Part shown: positions 25,679 through 36,475 of the stretch, one piece after another
Layout: every line of letters starts with the position of its first letter
How positions within the stretch are numbered: position 1 is the stretch's first letter
Assembly (NCBI RefSeq): GCF_033807575.1
Contig: NC_084705.1
Coordinates: 6,070,019 to 6,134,018 of the forward strand
Direction: 5' to 3'
DNA: 64,000 nucleotides
Origin: Cydia pomonella
Lineage: Eukaryota; Arthropoda; Insecta; Lepidoptera; Tortricidae
Translations under genes and position numbers: made by a program
The notes under the pieces: generated by a model
Database searches by the model: none
What the model saw: the letters and a program-made list of their open reading frames with translations, nothing else
What the model was told of the DNA's origin: nothing

Positions 25679-28354
25679 CTTAAATTTTACTTTATAATCA
25701 AGCTAAATACCTATTTAGATACTTTTGGCTTACGGTAAAATTTAAAATAGCTGCAGTTACTAATGCTCGAGGGCTACTCCCAGTATAAACTAACTATAAT
25801 GTTATAGTCCTCAAATTAAGGTTATACATTCCGGTGCAGGTTATTATTCCGTAGCTGAATTCTTAGATGAATAGCCTATTAATGTATTATGTTTAATTAT
25901 TCTTTATAATGACATGTTTTGTATTTTTATTGTTGTATCTTCCTTTGTACTAATGTAATTATGTTTGACATCCATCTTGCACCTATGTACCTAATAAAAA
26001 TGTAACACTGACAATGTATTATTAATACAAATAAACGAATATGAATATGAATATGCATTGCCAACCAGCAGATGGGTTTATTCAAAAACCTCATCCACAT
26101 CTTATACTTGTTTTACGTTTTTATTTCTTCCAACGCTATGTGAAGTAAATTGATGATAACATTGATGACGTATACGTATAACCATCTTCTCTTGTATATG
26201 ATTTTTTATTGTTTGACGCGTGTAATTGTATTGTACATTTTAGCTATGAGCACTTTACAAATTATAGCGATCCAACGGCACTAAACGTCAAAGGTTATTT
26301 TTGCACAATCTGGTGACTACAAAGACCACGGCTACAATTAGTTGGAAACTTTCAATGTCAAGACTATCCTCGATGTTAGTTAATCGCTGTAACATCCGCA
26401 ACCCGAGCAGGTGTGACGTCACGCCAACCTGTTGCCGAACTATCAAAATTAGATAACGGCGATGGGAGACTTTCACTCATCGACTGATTTCACTTTCCCC
26501 TCGCGGCCGGCCCACTAATGAGACGGTTCGATCTTGCGCAATAACAAAGAGAAGTCGCATCGAACAGACTAGCTTCACTTAAGTATATCAGCTGCTATCT
26601 CTTTTCAACTTCAACCATGTCGGAAAAGGATAGGACTAGAATAAGAGGGACCACTTTATTGGTGTCAGCCAAAAGCGGGATAGACTCCGATATGTGGGGC
26701 GACTTGACATTTCCTTAACCGAAATGCAAAAATATAACGACTTACATGAAATCAAGCATTATGTTTGTATTCTATAGCCTTCTCGAATTTGCAACGAAAG
26801 TAGATAAGTAGTTATACCAGCAAATGAGGAACTGAAACGAAGGCCCAAGGTAACGACGCAAGAATGTTCACGATAAATATATCGGTTAGTTAGTTTTATC
26901 AAGATAGAGTACTAAAATAATGCAATGTCGCAAAAACACGTGGCTGTTTGCCAAATACAAAACCAATCAATAATGTGTCAAACGCAGCACAATATTTTGT
27001 GGGCCCATTTTATGATGGATTTTTTAATTTTATATTATGTGACCAGAGGCTGAGAAATTAGAGATATTATAGGTTATTTCAATTATTTTCTCGACGTTCC
27101 AACAGAGAGTTTTCGTAGTGTATTAGTTAAATCATAAACATATTGACGTAATTTTTGGATACGTTTGAGTTGAGTAAAATAATTTATAGAACTACCGTCT
27201 ACAAAGACTGCAATTTGTGAAATTACCTGTTGTTTTCAAAAGTATACAGAAAAGTCAGAAAACAAAGTATACACTCGCCTATTCATTTACAGAAATAGCA
27301 GGATTCATTTGAAACCAGCAGTTTGGCCTAGTTGCTTCTCAGATCTCAGTCGGCCTACATGGATGAAGAGAAATGAATCCAGCTCATTAGCTTACAATGT
27401 AATTTGCGGTTTAATACTCTACTTATTTGTGATTGTTTTAGTTTAGGTACTATAACCAGCCCATGGTTAATTTTTGGCATTATTTTTTCTTAGGAACTGA
27501 AAATAAATATTGATTAGTATTAGTAATACCTATTGGATTATCTTTAAGAATGTTTACTCACTACCACTACCGTTTTGAAATTCAATCCTTGACGTATAGA
27601 ACGTTGGAGGAGCCATGCGTCAAGGTATTGTGAAAATCTACCTTAGCTTTACATGAGTCATCGCAAAGTAATCGCAAATCATTGAAGATCCGTGTTTGAG
27701 GTCATTAAAAATTGTGGAAAGTGTCAGTGTGTACTGAGTGACAACTTATCAGACAAATTAATCTAAGTAAGAAATTTAAGCAAGAGATTTGAAAAATGAG
27801 AAGAACACTGATTAATATATATAGGTACGATGCTTTCTGTCTATACTTAGCATATCCTGTATACATTACATTGGGGCACAGGGGCACTGAGCAAAGCCTA
27901 AACGGGCGATTACCATGGTCTACTTATTAATGGTGGCGATTCCTTTTTATGGCTTAAATTGATCCGCAACCTATAAGCAAGAAATGAAAAACTTATCTCA
28001 ATCTTAAATGGGCACACATAGTAGCTTCCCAGAAATAGGGAAGTCGAGACAATCGGCCTAGATCCCACATCTCTACTCGACCACGGATGGGTTGCTCGAT
28101 CTCTGTAACCGAAGTAACTGGGCCACATCCGCTGCAACATACTCGTATTCAACAACATTGACTGACACGTCAACACTGATGTTATATATACTCATTACAC
28201 TATCGATACAGATTTAACTTCATAGAATGTTTGACGTTATGAGTCAAGATATTTCGCATTACATTTAAAAGTCATGCGTTAAGACTGCTTGGAAGTTGGA
28301 CGAGGGGAAATCCAACGTTGTCGCGTTGCACGTGTATTTCATAAGTAGGCTCAA

Positions 28355-28485
28355 CGAGGGGGGTGGGGTTAGGGTCGGCAACGCGCATGTAACTCCTCTG
28401 GAGTTGCAGGTGTACATAGGCTACGGAGACTGCTTACCATCAGGCAGGCCGTATGCTTGTTTGCCACCGACGTAGTATAAAAGGT
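28355..28485 (+). repeat. SINE/LINE 3' end (GCAGGTGTACATAGGCTACG family)
   Basis: Contains AACTCCTCTGGAGTTGCAGG, TACATAGGCTACGGAGACTG, CCGTATGCTTGTTTGCCACC and ends GTAGTATAAAA. The phrase is very common in moth genomes from memory; A-rich end on the plus strand. Confidence 0.65.
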
Positions 28486-28504
28486 AGCCGATCTTTAGGG
28501 TTCA

Positions 28505-29582
28505 TTACATTTTACGTTTAGGAGTACGGACCCCTCCCTCACCCCCGTTAAGAAAATGTGACATGTTGTGAAAAGGGGGAGGGGGGTGTCACAAACTTTG
28601 TGACGTCACTTTAAACATCATACTAGAAAACTACTTACCAGATCTCGTTCAAACCAATTTTCGGTGGAAATTTGCATGGTAATGTATATCATATTTTTTT
28701 TTATATTTCGATTTTTCATTTTGTTATTTTAGAAGTTACAGGGGGGGGGGACACATTTTTTCACTTTGGAAGTGTCTCTCGCGCAAACTATTCAGTTTAG
28801 AAAAAAATGATATTAGAAACCTACATATTATTTTTAAAGACCTATCTATAGATACCCCACACGTATGGGTTTGATGAATTTTTTTTTTTTTTTAAATTTT
28901 ATGAGGTATAAAAAAAAACTACTTACTAGATCTCGTTCAAACCAATTTTCGGTGGAAGTTTGCATGGCAATGTATAAATATTTTTTAGATTTTTCATTCT
29001 GTTATTTTAGAAGTTACGGGGGGGGGACACATTTTACCACTTTGGAAGTGTCTCTCGCGCAAACTATTATATTATTAGAAACCTCAATATCATTTTTAAA
29101 GACCTATCCATAGATACCCCACACGTATGGGTTTGACGAAAAAAGATCTTTTGAGTTTCAGTTCTAAGTATGGGGAACCCCCAAAATTTATTGTTTTTTT
29201 TTCTATTTTTGTGTAAAAATCTTAATGCGGTTCATAGAATACATCTACTTACCAAGTTTGAACAGTATAGCTCTTATAGTTTCGGAAAAAAGTGGCTGTG
29301 ACATAATCGGACAGACAGACGGACATGACGAATCTATAAGGGTTCCGTTTTTTGCCATTTGGCTACGGAACCCTAAAAACCGACTTCAATGAGGGAGACC
29401 GGTGAAAGAAAGATATAATATTAAAAAAATATTTTGATAAAATATAAAATTCAATACCTATTCGAAAAATGTGACGTCACACCAGGGGAGAAGGGTTTGC
29501 CAAATGTGACCAAGTGTGACAAGGAGGGGGGAGGGGTCAAAAAACCTAGAAATTCATGCAACGTAATTAATGGATGACCCCT
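28505..29582. mobile_element. MITE split by a younger repeat insertion (nested)
   Basis: The outer element matches the one at 32565-32917 in reverse: left part about 28505-28620 (GTCACAAACTTTGTGACGTC) and right part about 29465-29582 (CGTAATTAATGGATGACCCC). Between them, about 28625-29385, lies a reverse copy of the GGTTCCGTAGCCAAATGG repeat with an internal duplication (GATCTCGTTCAAACCAATTT occurs twice, near 28645 and 28930). Poly-G runs at 28741 and 29016. Confidence 0.7.
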
Positions 29583-29727
29583 ATATGTGTACATATTTAG
29601 CATCGCGAACTTTAAGCAAATGATCACCTAGGTACACGATTAGATAAAAATCATGCGATAATAATAATAACTGACTTAGCACTACGACCAACAGTAATAA
29701 TTTAAAAATTCAAAAAATGTATATGGT

Positions 29728-29880
29728 CAGGTACGATGCTACCACAATGGCTGGTATAAAATGTTATTTAACATCCTGTGACAGGGGACAACACAATAAA
29801 TTACTATCAATACTATCATGATGTCCCTGTCACACGATATTGTATAACATTTTAAAACAACCAATGTGGGAGCACCATTA
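29728..29880. mobile_element. MITE-like inverted repeat
   Basis: GATGCTACCACAATGGCTGG ... TAAAATGTTA, CTGTGACAGGGAC pair with GTCCCTGTCACA, TAACATTTTA, CCAATGTGGGAGCACC on the other side. About 150 bp, imperfect arms. Confidence 0.6.
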
Positions 29881-30499
29881 TTTAAACAGCTCTATTGATT
29901 GGTCATGCTAGTAGTACCTATCTAAATGTTATATTAATTATAATTAGCCCAAACACGGTTTAATTAAGAAAGAGTTTCGTTGTTCAGTTTATAATCATCA
30001 TCGACAGTTCCATTTCGGTGAGTAAATAATGTTCCAAATTCAAAAACAGAACTGTTTCTGTGTCTCAGGAGAATACATACTTAATGAAATTTTAACTTCC
30101 AAAAGAGCTGCCTGGACAATTATCCATCCCTGACGGATGATTGTTGCAATGCTGTATCAAGGGCGGTTGAGACGATCAATGCATTTCCGCACTATACAAG
30201 CCTATCGCTTATAACGCTTGTCCTTTTGTGTTTCAGGTTTTCCAGCCACACTTCGTTCACACAGCAGCACGTTCTTCCCAAGCACCGGTAACGATGCCAT
30301 AGCATTCCATGTTACGCTTGCAAGTCTTTAAATCTTAATATCGGGCGCCCCACAGGTCTTTTTGCATGTGCTATCTGACCCATCAGCACGTACAACATTA
30401 TTTTGTACTAATTCTACAAGTTCTACAACCTATTCTGAACTTTTATAGAGTAACTAAAAAATTCGAAATTAAAAAAAAAAAACAACTGCTTCTGTGTCT

Positions 30500-31022
30500 C
30501 AGGAGTAAAGAGGGAAGAATAGATTTTCGAGTCCAACGAATTTTTTCCTAATTTTTCTAATTCTCTAACTATTTATGCTAATGTCTTTATTTCAATTTTG
30601 TTATTTTTCAATGCTTAGATTTGACACATTATATTTGCACGCTTGCTTGCAAGCAAAATACACATTGTACCTGAATAGTCCTAACACCGTATGTTACTGT
30701 ATTTTTGCACATAAATAAATGATTGATTGATTGATTGAAAGAAATAACGGTAATTTTTCTATGAAATTCCGTTTCACGAGAAAACGGTTTCCACTAACTA
30801 AATCTTAACAAGACACTTGGATTTTTTTGTCGATCGTTACAACATAATATATTGTAGAATTTTTTTTTTGTTTTGCAAATTTTGAATAAATTTAAAACCT
30901 AGTTTTTCATTGTGTCAATAACATTCTTACTAAAAAAACATGTAGAATGGAAAATATTTAGAAGTGAAAAAACGTTTTCTCTTTTTGTATGGACGATCAC
31001 GTGGTATACTTCACTCTTAATA
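30500..31022. repeat. Interspersed repeat related to 37657-37935, with an inner insertion
   Basis: Shares AAGAGGGAAGAATAG, TTTTTCTATGAAATTCC, GAAAATATTTAGAAGTG and AACGTTTTCTCTTTTTGT with 37657-37935. The inner stretch 30545-30745 is absent from the other copy and ends with the LINE-like tail TTTTTGCACATAAATAAATG plus an (ATTG)n run, so it is probably a later insertion. Confidence 0.6.
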
Positions 31023-32564
31023 AAACCTTAACTTCAAACAAAACCGCCTGGACAATTATAAACATTACTTTATTGAGTCAATCCATCTTTACGGAAAATT
31101 ATGAAAAATAAAGGTAGGGCCGGAAATCCGAATTATGATGATTGAAGGGATGTATTTCGTTACTTTAGATGTTCGGTTCATAGTTAAATACGTTTTGAAT
31201 ACAAGGGCTACCTTGCCTAGCCATCTCTAAGATTACTGGGCGAGAGTATAAATACATTCAACTTCGGAACTCTAGGATAAATTTGTCAACAAAAAGCTAG
31301 TGGAAATAATGGCACTGCAATAAAAACATGTAAGACGTCGGTGCACGCGCCGGGCGCAGGCCAATGAACGGTGACAGGTGCTGCAGCCAATCCCGGCACT
31401 TTATCCGACTCATTTACGAAGATCATAGCGTGTCTTGTGTCCTTTTCTAGCTCGTAAACACCTAGTGTACCTGAGCGAGAGCGCCGACAAGACAGGTTAT
31501 TTTTAAACTCTGTTGGGATGCAGTTATGTCTGGGCAGCTTTGTTTACCGATCAATCTCTGCTAAGCTTTCCTTTTTAGGATATTACGGTAAATGTGCCTT
31601 GTAATTGGTTTACACAAATTATAGTGGTCGGTGGTTTTTATCTAAAAATCCATGTTTTACTCAGAACCGTGCTGCTTTGCTCAGATAAGTATTCCTTTGT
31701 TCTCCAACATCTAAAGTACGCGTGTCACGCTAAATTTTCATGTTGAACCAGACAATGACCTGCAGCTATTGTCATTCTACGGGGATAGGCCCACGCATTC
31801 CAGGAGGTCGTTACTGCGGACTCTAATGTCAGTCATTCATTAACTGAAGTGCATTCCCTACATACAAATGACTCTACAGCCCAGTACAGTCGATGACAAT
31901 TTTAATGTAGGATTGAAAAGAAACCGAGAGTTAAATGACCGACATCAGATTATTCAAAAATGCTTTACTCGATATTTGGTCCAGTTTACAAGTAAATAAA
32001 CGAACTCGACTGTATGAATCTTTGTACGATGTACCTTCGTAACGCGAGATAGTAAGACCACCTTGAAACAAACGAAGTAGAACCACAGATTAAACGCTGT
32101 TAAAGACTGGAACAACTTAAAACATGAAAATATTTCAGAGCCAACATCTGTTGTATAATATTACAAATGAGCATTCGGAATACTAGGCCAGCGTCACAAT
32201 TTCAAGAGGGAATACAAACGTTACAATCTCGTACCTATATGATTAATTTTGTAATTGAAAAAGCAGCCTTTCACGGAGCAGAATAAGATTCAAACTTCAA
32301 ACGAAAGATGGATGAGAGTTTGAGCAAGAAGATCCAGTTATAAAAGCATTTTTATTTACACCACGCTGCCAAAAATTGGCAATAAGCCCGATTAGCGAGC
32401 AGAACGGGAATTATAACCTTGCAATTCGCTATGATCCTATGATATAGGTACATAATGACCTACGTGAATATCCTATGTAAGAATAATGTTCAGGACAGTA
32501 TGTTTTATAACAATTAAAATATGTAGATAGGAACTTCAATAGGGTATTCTCCTACTAGTCAATG
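31023..32564. other. Intergenic stretch with a CpG-rich, CCAAT-containing patch
   Basis: 31330-31500 has GC-rich sequence (CACGCGCCGGGCGCAGG) with two CCAAT motifs and could be regulatory. No exon could be linked to it. The rest shows nothing recognised. Confidence 0.35.
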
Positions 32565-32917
32565 GGGTCATCCATTAATTACGTCACACGTAATTCTAGG
32601 TTTTTTGACACCTCCCTCCTGGCCACATTTGGCAAACTAAGGTAAACCTCTTGTTGTGATTGTGACGTCACAGTAATTTTATAAACCAAAACTTAATAGG
32701 AAAGATAATTAAACGAGTAAAAAGGATTGTCGTTCGAAAATCTTGTTATTTAACTATGCAGAGAATAAAAAAACTTAAATATTTTTTCGGTTAAGTACTG
32801 ATGAAGTTAAAGTGACGTCACAAAGTTTGTGACTCCCCCTCCCCCTTGTCAGAGCATATCACATTTGCTTGACCCGCCTCCCTCCTCTTAAACGTGTGAA
32901 GTAATTAACGGATGGCG
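32565..32917. mobile_element. MITE (GGGGTCATCCATTAATTACG family)
   Basis: Ends GGGGTCATCCATTAATTACG and GTAATTAACGGATGGC are inverted. Inside are inverted GTGACGTCACA blocks and CT-rich tracts (GACTCCCCCTCCCCC). A second copy is the outer element at 28505-29582. Confidence 0.7.
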
Positions 32918-33560
32918 CTGTCTGTCTGTCTGTCACATCTCTAATAAATCTCAAGAACCACTTAAGCTATCGATTTGAAATTTGGAATAGTTATGAACAA
33001 CGCTTTCATTCATAGTGAAAAAAATATATTTATGAAGGAATATTTGAAAAATTCAAATAATTCAAAGTTTGTACCGAACCCTTGGTGCGCGAGTAAAACG
33101 AACTCGTACTTGACCGGTTTTTTATTTTAGTTCTATCCGATTTATTAAATTTAAATTGTGTCAAAATATACATGCAAAATAGTATTTTATTTTGTGCAAA
33201 GTGTAATAATTTATGTTGAATACATAAACCATCCCTATGTAAAATTGTTAAAACCACTTACCTACGCTAATTAGCTGCAACTAAGCTACTAGTAAGTAAG
33301 CCAAAGAATAATCAAAAAGAGAATATAATAAATTATGTAGATTATATTGGCTTACAACAAGAACACAAAGTCTTGTTTAGGATTACAATCAACCACAAAG
33401 TTATAACCATTTTGAAATCAGTATATCTGCTGAAAAGGTTTTGTACAGTTGATTTAAATTTGATTTGAAAACCTATTCCTATAATATAATTATAGTTATG
33501 ATGACTTAATTATTAAATCGATCTTAGTAAATGTGTCCGAGTTATTAACGTACCTATAAA
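32918..33560. other. Repeat tail fragment and unrecognised DNA
   Basis: 32925-33125 looks like a degraded interspersed repeat (CTGTCTGTCTGTC, then AACTCGTACTTGACCGG, the usual lepidopteran repeat tail). The remainder is AT-rich without features. Confidence 0.4.
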
Positions 33561-34568
33561 TAGGGTTGCCATACATCCCGTATATACGGGATTGTCACTG
33601 TTTTTAAGTATCGCGTCCCGTATTTTTACCCGTCCAGTTTTTGTCCCGTACATCAATACCACTCTAGAATATGTATATAAATGGTCACAATCATCTCTGC
33701 TTGACCACATTGCATACCTATGTTAGTTAAAGCTATGGGAACATGTATTTGCACCCCTGTAACAACGCCATTACTACCCCATTGCCCCGTATCCGTTCCA
33801 ATTAATTGGGTACTTGACACATTTTGCATATTATAACAAAATTTAGCTAAATGAATAGAAAATGAGCCATCCATTATAAAAAAAAATGGAATTTAGAAAG
33901 GCATATTGAGATTATAATAAATACAAAGACTCCAAAGTCTCAAATAATTTTTAACTTTCAAAATGAAAATGGTACCATTCAATTTTTTACATTTTATTAA
34001 AAAATAAATTGTATAACAACTATATACATAAACGCAATATTTCGGGGTAAAAATAGAAATTTTCTTGATTTTCCATATATTTAGGACAGACTAATGTAAT
34101 TTGACGTCAAATTACAATATCATTTTGTTAGAGGCGTTTCAATCGTTCGAGTGCGAGCGTCATACTTCAACTCTCATTTCTGACCTTTGTGTTGCTTAAA
34201 TGCCATGAGTCCTATATAGACATTTGATCCTCAGTAACTACGGAAGGTGGAGGTAAGGAAATAAATCTCCATATACCAAAAAGTGTCATCAAAAAACCTT
34301 AAATAGGTGGCCCTACAATACCTAGAATACTTGAACAAAAAGATCAAATCATAGACAGCTCAATTCACTCCGTCAATAACTACTCTACTACTCTAGCGCT
34401 ACTCTGGAGAGATTTGGAAATATTATTTATAGCTGACAGCTGGACACTTGCAACAGTTCTACCATAAGAGATGCCACTCCTCTTAATTCCACACTCCATA
34501 TCAGTAACATCAAAATCGATTGACATTATTTACCAAAAACTGTCAAGTAGCCAATTATGGCAACCCTG
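33561..34568. mobile_element. 1-kb non-autonomous hAT-like element
   Basis: Starts TAGGGTTGCCATA and ends TATGGCAACCCTG, with the perfect 8-bp duplication CCTATAAA at 33553-33560 and 34569-34576. The 1008-bp interior has only short frames (65 and 73 codons, minus) not recognised as transposase, so it is probably a deletion derivative. Confidence 0.85.
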
Positions 34569-34576
34569 CCTATAAA

Positions 34577-36284
34577 GTAACATTTTTATTTCAATTTACG
34601 CTATAAGTACTGCAAACTACAGTGTCACTGTTCCTGATATCTGGTGCATTTAATCGTCCAATCATCAGACGACCAAGTCCGATAATTTAGTTCGCGTCGT
34701 TTACCGTCATTAATCATTCTCTGGATCGAATGCGATCGCTTAACCTACATAAAAATACGGTTATAAACAGGTTGGAAAATCCTATTTAACAGCTGATGAA
34801 ATTGGCCTCGACATAGTTTAGCCTCAGACCTAATTATGTACAGCGAACAGGGTGGTGCCACTAGATCGGCGATAGGAAGCAAGGCGGGAATGAGTTCCCG
34901 TGCCTTTGAAAACCACGTATGCGCCAATGAGACTCGAACATGCATACAACATTTCAATTAAAGTGCTAAGCGTCCACCCCAACCGGTCGTAACGGTCAAA
35001 CACTTAACACATTCATTCAAATGTATGTAAGAGCAGTATGATTACAACAACGTCCGAGACAGGCCGGAGAGCAAGAAAGTACAATGCAAATTTTAGTTTT
35101 ATAAAGCTAGTAATAATTAATAAGCTACGTATACAACGTGCTGCATAAAAAATCTTTAAAAAAATACATATATATTTCAAAAAATCTGGTTTTGCGAAAA
35201 GCGCCGTCTTACGTCTACTTACACTCATTGCTTTTGGATAGGGAATTTTGAGTTGGAGGCTAGAAGAATGATGATTTAATGATTTAGATTAGATATTGCT
35301 TACAATTTCATAACCTTATTTTAAAATACCATGGAATGTCTAAACAACATGAATGTAACGTGACTTGTCAGAAGCTTAAAATGCAGGAAAAAATAAAACA
35401 ATATGGAATACGGAGTGTCATCGAAACAGTAAAGTTGTTGACAAACTTTACGGCTAAAAGCCTTCGTCAATTACAAAATATTTACGAGCGGTTTTATACC
35501 GCAACCCGTAAGTGGGTGAGTCAGTTACTTATCGACAGCTAGACGTGATCCGACACGGTGATAAGTTTATCGGCTTGCGACATTAGTCGTCATAGTCGTG
35601 TGTCGTTCGAAAATTTATTGTTTTGATTTGAAGGCGTGTGGGCACGTTGACAAAGACAGTTTACTCATGACCCATTAACAAAGGAACTAGCTAAATACTA
35701 AAGTTTTAAATGTGCCGTTTTTCATGCCTTTTAATAGAATTTATCTCGTTAAGGTTTCTAAATGTAAACTTGTAGATTATTTTCGTGTATAGGTACTCGT
35801 ATATGAGAGATACCCTTCTCCTTATGTTTGTTATGTATATTCTGAGATTTCTGAGTATAAGAAGCCAAAACGAGTATAAATTTCCAAAAGGAGTAGTCAA
35901 AAATATCATCTGCGAATTCTGCGTCTAGAATCTAGGGATCACAAATTTAATTATAAGTATTTAGCGTGCAACCGTCAGCTAGATATATCTAGACCTCAAA
36001 ACTACGACTACACACCTACAAGTTGCAGACGATATAATTTCACGCACAATCAAATTAAATTGGCATTCAAATCTATTTTGATAATGTTGACTGGATATTC
36101 GATTTCTAATAGAGAATGTTCATCGTCAATCGATGCGAAATTCGCGAGACGTCTATATACAGATTCGAAGAGAGAAAAGTCAGGCAGGAGAGACGCAAAA
36201 GTAGGACAAGCGTCCAGAGCGACCAGCAAAAAAAAACTCCATATAGAATATAAAGTACAGTAGAAAGGGTTCGGAACAACTAAC
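34577..36284. other. Intron or downstream DNA of FER/Fps, nothing recognised
   Basis: AT-rich. Searched by eye on the minus strand for the next F-BAR exon without success. A 68-codon plus-strand frame at 35336 is unrecognised. Confidence 0.4.
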
Positions 36285-36475
36285 CTGTGTGAACTGCGAG
36301 GATATCTTCGCGTGGTCCTCCTGGTAGACCTTGCGGGCCTTCCGCCGCTCCACCATGAGCGAGGTGAGTCGGTCCAGCGCGCGCGCCTCCAGCGCCTCGG
36401 CGTTGGCCTTGATCTGCCGGCTCGTGTTCTCCCACTCTTCAGTCATGGTGCGCCAGGCTGACGCTATTACTGAGC
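36285..36475 (-). CDS. Fps85D: FER/Fps second coding exon (F-BAR helices)
   Basis: Acceptor TTTGTTTCCAG (minus strand), donor GTTAGT. After two shared bases it encodes SVIASAWRTMTEEWENTSRQ, then AEALEARALDRLTSL and ERRKARKVYQEDHAK. W, ENTSR and RKARKxYQE are conserved in the family. The intron to the first exon (36476-39012) holds a MITE, an interspersed repeat and an interrupted minisatellite. Confidence 0.9.

Larger units (their letters stand above)
25106..28354. other. Intergenic stretch with a hairpin and a LINE-like 3' end
   Basis: Contains a duplicated phrase ATAGTCGAAATGATGGTG (25240s and 25310s), a 55-bp hairpin (listed), and at about 25800-26055 a LINE-like 3' UTR ending in repeated GAATAT. 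No exon recognised; CpG-rich bit at 26500-26530. Confidence 0.35.

Noticed and set aside
33653..33874. 73-codon frame as hAT transposase
   Set aside because: No recognisable transposase motif; too short, inside a non-autonomous element.
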